A DNA stretch of 8,953 nucleotides from Bacteroidota bacterium (lineage in GTDB: Bacteria; Bacteroidota; Bacteroidia; Bacteroidales; UBA4417), in assembly GCA_020048595.1 (NCBI GenBank), contig JAIFMH010000046.1:1-8953 (forward strand), written 5' to 3'. Each line of letters opens with the position of its first letter. The first letter of the stretch is position 1. The translations under genes and the position numbers were made by a program. Below are positions 1 to 4,543 of the stretch, piece by piece. Under the pieces are notes generated by a model. That model was not told where the DNA came from. It searched no databases and saw only the letters and a program-made list of their open reading frames with translations.

Positions 1-112
1 AGATGCAAAGGATTATCCCACTTACGAATAGAACTCCATAGTATCTAAGAGAAATGCCGAAAGCATTAATAATCTCCGGGTCAACATTCCAGTAAATGTA
101 ATTTGAAGTCAT
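1..112 (-). CDS. lgt: Prolipoprotein diacylglyceryl transferase, N-terminal part (cut by window edge)
   Basis: Lgt is an inner-membrane enzyme that transfers diacylglycerol from phosphatidylglycerol to the lipobox cysteine of prolipoproteins, the first step of lipoprotein maturation. Reading the minus strand from the ATG at 110-112 gives 37 codons before the window ends. They begin MTSNYIYWNVDPEI, then GISLRYYGVLFVSGIIL, which is the family's typical start: a short periplasmic stretch with W-x-V-D-P-x-I, then an R-[YW]-Y-G-[LV] motif leading into the first membrane helix. The start is supported by a purine-rich AAGAGG just before the ATG and by an exact Bacteroidota -7 box about 45 bases upstream. 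The catalytic region lies outside the window, so activity cannot be judged. The assignment rests on the N-terminus only, but the match is distinctive. Confidence 0.85.
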   Translation of the reverse strand, partial: MTSNYIYWNVDPEIINAFGISLRYYGVLFVSGIILCI

Positions 113-157
113 AACCTCTTATTGTAAAGTTAAAGTATGATAATTTTTCGTCGATTA

Positions 158-165
158 CAAATTTA
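158..165 (-). promoter_or_regulatory. Bacteroidota -7 promoter box for lgt
   Basis: On the minus strand this reads TAAATTTG, an exact match to the TAnnTTTG element used by the Bacteroidota primary sigma factor. It would start transcription near 150 and leave a leader of about 40 bases before the lgt ATG. I see no clear TTTG at the -33 spacing of 19-21 bases, so the call rests on the -7 box and its position. Confidence 0.4.
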
Positions 166-218
166 TCCCGAAAGTCAAAGAATATTCTCATTCGGAGCGT
201 TCTGATCAGGTGTTTGAA

Positions 219-374
219 TCAAGGCAGGAGCTGTCCTGTAAGGAACTGCGCAGCGGAGATAATGTCTCCAAGCTTTATAGTCTCGGGTTTATTAGTGTCT
301 GGCAGTAAGATTTTTAATTCCATTTCGTCCCATACTATATAGAATTTTTTAACAGCCAGATTTCCAACTCCCAT
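219..374 (-). CDS. Possible 51-residue protein, unrecognised
   Basis: A minus-strand frame runs from the ATG at 372-374 to TGA at 219-221, ending 106 bases before lgt in the same direction. The product begins MGVGNLAVKKFYIVWDEMEL, continues KILLPDTNKPETIKLGDI, and ends ISAAQFLTGQLLP. It has a balanced, soluble-protein-like composition with no signal peptide in this reading. The frame stays open upstream of the ATG to a TAA near 427, adding a hydrophobic stretch (LLTFQELLFII), so the true start is uncertain. I do not recognise the family and assign no function. It could be a small conserved gene, a remnant, or chance. The protein-like amino-acid mix favours something real, but no ribosome-binding site decides it. 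Confidence 0.35.
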   Translation of the reverse strand: MGVGNLAVKKFYIVWDEMELKILLPDTNKPETIKLGDIISAAQFLTGQLLP

Positions 375-617
375 TATAATAAAAAGGAGTTCCTGGAAAG
401 TTAAAAGAACTGAATTCCAGTCGCCTTATGGGAACTTGGAATTAAATCCATTAATCTAAGCTTTAATAAGAAGCAGAATGCCGATTGAGGAAAAGATCCC
501 GCCAAGAACTTTGAAGAACTTTGATAAAAATGTCGGGGTTTTAAATACATTACCGAGTCATGGTAGAAAGGTTATGTAATTTTAGAGTTGCCAACAATCC
601 GGAGTTAAGATAATTTA
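375..617. other. Intergenic stretch with a membrane-like minus-strand tail
   Basis: No complete gene is visible. On the minus strand a 33-codon frame without a start codon (557 down to a TAG at 456-458) encodes LSKFFKVLGGIFSSIGILLL followed by IKA and a stop. That resembles the last helix of a small multi-spanning transporter such as the LysE type. The frame is closed by a TGA at 558-560, and I could not follow the protein further upstream. It may be the decayed end of a transporter gene or chance. Confidence 0.2.
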
Positions 618-625
618 TATATTTG
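618..625 (+). promoter_or_regulatory. Bacteroidota -7 promoter box for the barrel-protein gene
   Basis: The plus strand reads TATATTTG, an exact TAnnTTTG match lying 60 bases before the ATG at 686. Transcription would start near 632 and give a leader of roughly 54 bases. No good -33 TTTG is present at the expected spacing. Confidence 0.4.
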
Positions 626-685
626 AACTAAGAAATATCTAAGACAACAACAGGAATCTACAGTCATAACCTAGACTTTATCAAA

Positions 686-1273
686 ATGCACAAGGTGATC
701 TTCTCATTATTAATCAGCTTGTTGACAATAAATGCAGGCGGCCAAGAAAATGAAATCAAAGCTATGTACTCTCCAGTTCCCCTTCACCGCATGGACGATT
801 GGGGCAGGGATCTCGATGGTCTCACCGCGAGATATGCGGGTGCATTTATGATCGATTACAACCGCTATTTGAATCCCCGACTGAAGTTGGGATTCAATGT
901 AACATACGATCAGGTAAATGAGGCAGGTACAAAAACTGATACCTTCAGGCGCCCTGATTTCCCTTATGATTATATCACAACAACTCACCAGCATTCTAAT
1001 AGAGAAAACTTGATATTTTTTGGTCCACAACTGGGATTTGACTACATACAAAAGGATAATTTCCGTTTAGGAAGTCTCGTTGGTCTATCAATGGTAGTAA
1101 TTAACTGGGAAGATGTCATGGATTCCAGGATCATAGGCAAAGGAACCAGTGTAAATGCATTTTTTCATGCCGAACTAATAAACTTTACCTGGGGCAAAAC
1201 AAAAGGTCTGACAGGTCAGTTGGGCTATGGCCACAAAGGCTTAATCAGCCTTGGTTACTTTTTCAGATGGTAG
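686..1273 (+). CDS. Secreted or outer-membrane beta-barrel-like protein of unknown function
   Basis: This 195-residue protein starts with a clear Sec signal peptide (Lys3, hydrophobic core at residues 4-16, small residues Ala17-Gly19, probable cleavage near Gln20). The mature part alternates polar and aromatic residues in short strands. It has Tyr/Phe-rich segments around 50-75 and 108-125, glycine turns, and a C-terminus GLISLGYFFRW that ends in an aromatic residue. That last feature is the usual beta-signal recognised by the BAM machinery. The size would suit an eight-strand barrel. I infer an outer-membrane location; no enzyme or binding motif is visible and no named family is recognised. 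It has its own predicted promoter and no neighbour within operon distance on the same strand except the Fic-like fragment 153 bases downstream. No terminator is visible after its stop. An ordinary secreted periplasmic protein is the alternative. Confidence 0.75.
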   Translation: MHKVIFSLLISLLTINAGGQENEIKAMYSPVPLHRMDDWGRDLDGLTARYAGAFMIDYNRYLNPRLKLGFNVTYDQVNEAGTKTDTFRRPDFPYDYITTTHQHSNRENLIFFGPQLGFDYIQKDNFRLGSLVGLSMVVINWEDVMDSRIIGKGTSVNAFFHAELINFTWGKTKGLTGQLGYGHKGLISLGYFFRW

Positions 1274-1383
1274 TTTTACAAGGTGGTTGGAGATAAATAG
1301 GTTGGATCTTCATTGCCATATATGCAAGATTTGTTGCCTTTTCATATGCTTACAGTTATCGAATTATAAATAAGGAAGTAAAA

Positions 1384-1413
1384 GGCCGAATGGAGCAGCC
1401 AGGCTCCATGGCC
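1384..1413 (+). repeat. Inverted repeat (hairpin) upstream of the Fic-like fragment
   Basis: ATGGAGC at 1390-1396 pairs perfectly with GCTCCAT at 1403-1409 across a 6-base loop (AGCCAG). GGCC at 1384-1387 and GGCC at 1410-1413 extend the stem past a 2-base bulge. No T-run follows, so it is not an ordinary intrinsic terminator for the barrel gene. It lies 13 bases before the GTG of the next frame. It could be an mRNA structure or a protein-binding site; the function is unknown. Confidence 0.4.
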
Positions 1414-1426
1414 ATTAAACGAACAG

Positions 1427-1714
1427 GTGGAGCAAGACAGTGAATGGATTAATTTCTTTTTTGATGCTCTGATTAATATTCAGGGACAATTAATGAAAAA
1501 GTTAGAGACTAAAGGTGTTGAAACACAATTGTCACCCAAAGAAAAATCGATTTTGACATTTATTAGTAACAACGCAGGATGCAAATCCGGGGATATAGCA
1601 AAAAGATTAGGTATCCCAAGTCCAACAATAAAGAGGATATTGCCCGATTTAATTAGTAAAAACTTGATTGATAAGTATGGAATTGGTCCAGGAACAAATT
1701 ATTCAATAAAATAA
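1427..1714 (+). pseudogene. C-terminal winged-helix fragment of a Fic-family protein
   Basis: The frame gives 95 residues from a GTG; an internal ATG at 1493 is the alternative start (73 residues). Residues 7-20 (EWINFFFDALINIQ) resemble the helix after the catalytic core of many Fic adenylyltransferases, which often contains W-x-x-[FW]-F. Residues 37-95 form a winged-helix domain: LSPKEKSILTFISNN, then SGDIAKRLGIPSPTIKRILP as helix-turn-helix, and a wing ending IGPGTNYSI. This order and the final G-x-G-T-x-Y-[ST] pattern are typical of the extreme C-terminus of Fic-domain proteins, where the wing domain probably binds DNA. The catalytic HPFxxGNGR motif and everything N-terminal are missing. 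The same frame is closed by a TAA at 1379-1381, so I read it as a gene remnant. A free-standing small MarR-like regulator is the alternative. It converges on the kinase operon's terminator. Confidence 0.5.
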
Positions 1715-1785
1715 AAAAACGCCAACATTCTATTCACGTACTTGATAGAAAGGTAATAATGAAAGCCTTTCAATTTACTCATAAC

Positions 1786-1822
1786 AAAAAAAACCGACAA
1801 GGTTTTTACTCCCTGTCGGTTT
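1786..1822 (-). terminator. Intrinsic terminator of the CheB/CheR-kinase-regulator operon
   Basis: AAACCGACA (1791-1799) is perfectly complementary to TGTCGGTTT (1814-1822), giving a 9-base-pair stem with a 14-base loop. On the minus strand the stem is followed by an uninterrupted run of T (eight As at 1786-1793 on the plus strand, three of them shared with the stem base). This is the classic rho-independent layout for minus-strand transcription and lies about 95 bases past the response-regulator stop codon. On the plus strand the stem is followed by GCTAAAAATG, so it is a poor terminator for the opposing frame. Confidence 0.85.
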
Positions 1823-1857
1823 GCTAAAAATGTTATTGTTTCCTGTTTTACCTCTAT

Positions 1858-1913
1858 GCCTTTACGCCGTTTTGCCCTTACGCCCTTATGCCCTTATGCC
1901 GTTATACCATTAC
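1858..1913. repeat. Degenerate 8-base tandem repeat, unit GCCCTTAT, about seven copies
   Basis: The plus strand breaks cleanly into octamers: gcctttac, gccgtttt, gcccttac, gcccttat, gcccttat, gccgttat, accattac. Compared with GCCCTTAT they match at 6, 6, 7, 8, 8, 7 and 5 of 8 positions. Weaker units flank the array on both sides (acctctat at 1850-1857, acctattc at 1914-1921), and the latter overlaps the response regulator's TAG. The array sits between the stop codon and the terminator, so it is transcribed in the operon's 3' untranslated region, reading as AUAAGGGC units in the RNA. The function is unknown. Confidence 0.7.
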
Positions 1914-1915
1914 AC

Positions 1916-2545
1916 CTATTCTATCAGCCCATTCTTATAGGCATACAGAGCAAGCTCTGAATTGCTTTTCATTGCCATCTTTTCAAGAAGACGTGTGCGG
2001 TGTGTGCTGACAGTTTTTTCGCTTATGAACAGTTTTTCTCCGATCTCTTTAAGCCGGATGCCTTTTGCAAGTAAGCACATTATCTCGAATTCTCTTTCTG
2101 ACAAATCTTCATGCAGGATTTTTTCATGAGGATTACTGAGATCAGAAACAAGGATCCCTAAAACATCTGAGGAAACGTATTTTTTCCCGGAAGAGATTTT
2201 TTTTATTGCCAGTTCGAGCTCTTCTGAGGTGCTGTCTTTTGAAATATACCCTCCTGCCCCAAGCTTCAGAGCACGAATTGCATACTGTTTTTGAGGATGA
2301 ACACTCATAATCAGAACCTTTTCCTTAATCTTATTTGATTCCAGCGTCTTTAAAACATCTAATCCGCTTAAGCCGGGCATTGATATATCGAGGATCACAA
2401 AATCAAAAGCTCCCGATTTTATCATTTTCAGGGCTTCATTACCATCCTTTGCCTCTTCAACAAGATCAGCCAGACCCAGTTTCTTCAGTATCTGTTTTAG
2501 TCCCTCGCGGACCACCTGATGATCATCAGCAAGTAATATTTTCAT
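1916..2545 (-). CDS. NarL/LuxR-type response regulator
   Basis: This 209-residue protein has the usual length and two domains for the family. The receiver domain (about 1-120) shows the acidic pocket Asp7/Asp8 (LLADDH), the phospho-acceptor Asp53 (VILDISMPGLSG), the switch residue Ser81 and the conserved Lys103 (YISKD). The LuxR/GerE helix-turn-helix (about 148-205) starts at LSEREFEIMCLLAKG and has the recognition helix FISEKTVSTHRTRLLEKM. All key residues are present, so it should accept phosphate and bind DNA. Its ATG lies 9 bases after the stop of the kinase gene. The kinase is of the HisKA_3 class, which typically partners NarL-type regulators, so they are very probably a cognate pair. 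The gene is the last of the operon and is followed by the octamer array and the terminator. Target genes cannot be inferred from this window. Confidence 0.93.
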   Translation of the reverse strand: MKILLADDHQVVREGLKQILKKLGLADLVEEAKDGNEALKMIKSGAFDFVILDISMPGLSGLDVLKTLESNKIKEKVLIMSVHPQKQYAIRALKLGAGGYISKDSTSEELELAIKKISSGKKYVSSDVLGILVSDLSNPHEKILHEDLSEREFEIMCLLAKGIRLKEIGEKLFISEKTVSTHRTRLLEKMAMKSNSELALYAYKNGLIE

Positions 2546-2554
2546 AGTCTAAAG

Positions 2555-4543
2555 TTAATAAATTGGTATACTGGCTCTGATTATTGTGCCGTTTTTGTCT
2601 GGTGCCATGATTTCCAGTTTACCCTCATATTGTTTTACCCTTTCAGACATTCCCAATAAGCCCAGAGATTTATATGATTCTATTTTATCCTTAGAGATTC
2701 CAATTCCATCATCGTGTATCGTCAATACCAGGTTATCATTTATTATGTGGAGACTTACCTGCACCATTCCGGCCCTGGCATGCCTGATAATGTTGGTAAG
2801 TGATTCCTGTGCCACCCTGTATAGAGCAAGATCTTTATCTATATTTTCTGATTGTATATCTTCAATGTCCAAGTCAACCTTCAATCCTGTCCTGCCGGCA
2901 AATTCTTCACAGTACCATTCCAGGGTGACAGCCAGACCAAGGTCGTCGAGCATTAATGGCCGTAATTCTGAAGAAATTCTTTGCACATCCCTGCTTATGG
3001 AATTTACCATCTTAATCATCCCTCCCAGTACTGTGTCTTCCGTGGATTCAGTTTTCATTTTAGCCCGCAGACTCATCAGGTCAATTTTCAGAGCGGTTAA
3101 TGACTGACCAAGCTGGTCGTGAATTTCCCTGGAAATATCAGCACGCTCGTTCTCCCGTACAGATTCCATCCTAATATTGAGATTAGTGAGTAATTCTTTC
3201 GACTTCTCTATCTCAATTTCTACCATCTTGCGTTCAGTAATGTCAGTAATGTTGCCGATAATCCTGGTGGTCTTCCCGTTCTCAATCACTGGTTCTGCTG
3301 ATGTTCGTATCCATATCTGGCGCCCTTTTACGGACGTGAAAGGGAACTCAAAATCATAGGGTTGTCCTTTCTTCAGGCAACGTTGGAAGGCTTTCAGTAT
3401 TAGCAGACGATCCTCCTGACGATAGCATCCTGAGCTCAGTTTGATGTGTTCCGCTGAGCCAGGCTCAATCTCTCCGGGCGCAATGTCATGGAGCCTATAT
3501 GTTTCTTCCGTCCAATACATGGTTTTCTTTTCAATGTTATACGACCATCCACCGGTTTTGCTCAGGCGCTGACTGGCATTCAGCAGATCCTCGTTCATGC
3601 GCAATGCTTCTTCGGCTTTCTTGCGTTCGGTAATGTCAGTAATTGTGCCGATCCATTCGATAATTTTTCCATCACTGTCTTTTACTACAGTAGCCTGCGA
3701 AAGAACCCATACTATACTTCCATCCGGCCTGATAAACCTGAAGTCATAAGTTTTAGGTTTGTCTGTGGGTCCAATTAGTTTCCAGTCATTCATAATTAAT
3801 CCACGATCGTCAGGATGCAATCCCTGTGACCATCCATTGCCTTTAGCCTCGTCGGGCGAAATGCCGGTAATCTTGCTCCACTGTGGACTTACGTAGGTGT
3901 TATTGCCAAAGGGGTCGGTAGTAAAAATTCCGGTAAGGGCAACCTCTGCCAAAACTTTGAATTTTTCCTGTTTTTCCCGTACTCCTTCTTCCAAAAGCTT
4001 GCGTTCTGTGATGTCGGTAGCTGTTACATGGCAGTGTTCCGTGTTCTCTGAAATGATGCCAGTAAGATGCAAATGCAGACGACTGTTGTTATCTGATAAA
4101 AGGGAAAGTTCGCATTTAGCCTGACTTCTGCCCTGAAATATTTCTTTCAGAAATTTTTTGAAAACACTGCGCGAATCTCTTCTTATGAAAGAATCAAACC
4201 GGCTGTTTATAAGGAGCGATCTTGCTTTTCCAAGTATCCTGGCACTACAGAGGTTCATTTCAAGGATTGTTCCCTGCCGTGACAAAGTAAAATAACCTGA
4301 AGGTGCAAAATCATAAAGCTCCTCAAATTTTTCGGAAGCGGCCCTTGCCTGATTATTTGCAAGAATCAATTCTTCGCTTTGCAGTTCCAGTTCAATCTGA
4401 TGAACTTCCAATTCATGAATCAGTTTAAGCATGTCGTCTTTAGAAGCGACTAGGCGTACCTTGTCTTTGCGTTTTTTCAGTTGTTCCTCTGCTTTCATGC
4501 GAAGGTAGGTAGTACCTCCCGGATCAATACTTCGCTTTTTCAT
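2555..4543 (-). CDS. Soluble triple-PAS sensor histidine kinase (HisKA_3 type)
   Basis: This 662-residue protein has no signal peptide or membrane helix, so it should be cytoplasmic. A charged helical N-terminus (about 30-72, with HELEVHQIELELQSEEL) leads into three PAS domains at roughly 73-182, 192-307 and 320-437, each ending in a TDITERK linker. A HisKA_3 dimerisation domain follows, with the phospho-acceptor His475 in SREIHDQLGQSL. The HATPase domain (about 572-660) has the N box ESLTNIIRHAR (Asn584), the G1 box DDGIGI (Asp612) and the G2 glycines in LGLLGMSERV. Everything needed for autophosphorylation is present. PAS ligands or cofactors cannot be told from the sequence. The ATG at 4541-4543 overlaps the TGA of the upstream CheB/CheR gene (ATGA), which suggests translational coupling. 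The domain set matches the kinase part that is fused directly to CheB/CheR in some bacteria; here it is a separate polypeptide. The partner regulator follows 9 bases downstream. Confidence 0.93.
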   Translation of the reverse strand: MKKRSIDPGGTTYLRMKAEEQLKKRKDKVRLVASKDDMLKLIHELEVHQIELELQSEELILANNQARAASEKFEELYDFAPSGYFTLSRQGTILEMNLCSARILGKARSLLINSRFDSFIRRDSRSVFKKFLKEIFQGRSQAKCELSLLSDNNSRLHLHLTGIISENTEHCHVTATDITERKLLEEGVREKQEKFKVLAEVALTGIFTTDPFGNNTYVSPQWSKITGISPDEAKGNGWSQGLHPDDRGLIMNDWKLIGPTDKPKTYDFRFIRPDGSIVWVLSQATVVKDSDGKIIEWIGTITDITERKKAEEALRMNEDLLNASQRLSKTGGWSYNIEKKTMYWTEETYRLHDIAPGEIEPGSAEHIKLSSGCYRQEDRLLILKAFQRCLKKGQPYDFEFPFTSVKGRQIWIRTSAEPVIENGKTTRIIGNITDITERKMVEIEIEKSKELLTNLNIRMESVRENERADISREIHDQLGQSLTALKIDLMSLRAKMKTESTEDTVLGGMIKMVNSISRDVQRISSELRPLMLDDLGLAVTLEWYCEEFAGRTGLKVDLDIEDIQSENIDKDLALYRVAQESLTNIIRHARAGMVQVSLHIINDNLVLTIHDDGIGISKDKIESYKSLGLLGMSERVKQYEGKLEIMAPDKNGTIIRASIPIY

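Noticed and set aside
710..1051. Minus-strand 113-codon frame opposite the barrel-protein gene
   Set aside because: The plus-strand protein has a signal peptide and a barrel-like C-terminus; the antisense product has no recognisable feature.
1297..1443. Plus-strand frame without ATG near its start (WIFIAIYARFVAFSYAY...)
   Set aside because: It is hydrophobic by reading AT-rich DNA, is out of frame with the Fic-like fragment, and shows no family resemblance or start signal.
1748..1771. GAAAGG/CCTTTC inverted repeat after the Fic-like fragment
   Set aside because: It has a six-base stem with a 12-base AT-rich loop and no T-run; too weak to call a terminator.
2586..3778. Plus-strand open frames of up to 173 codons opposite the kinase gene
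   Set aside because: They lie entirely antisense to a gene with full-length domain evidence, and their products show no recognisable domain or leader.
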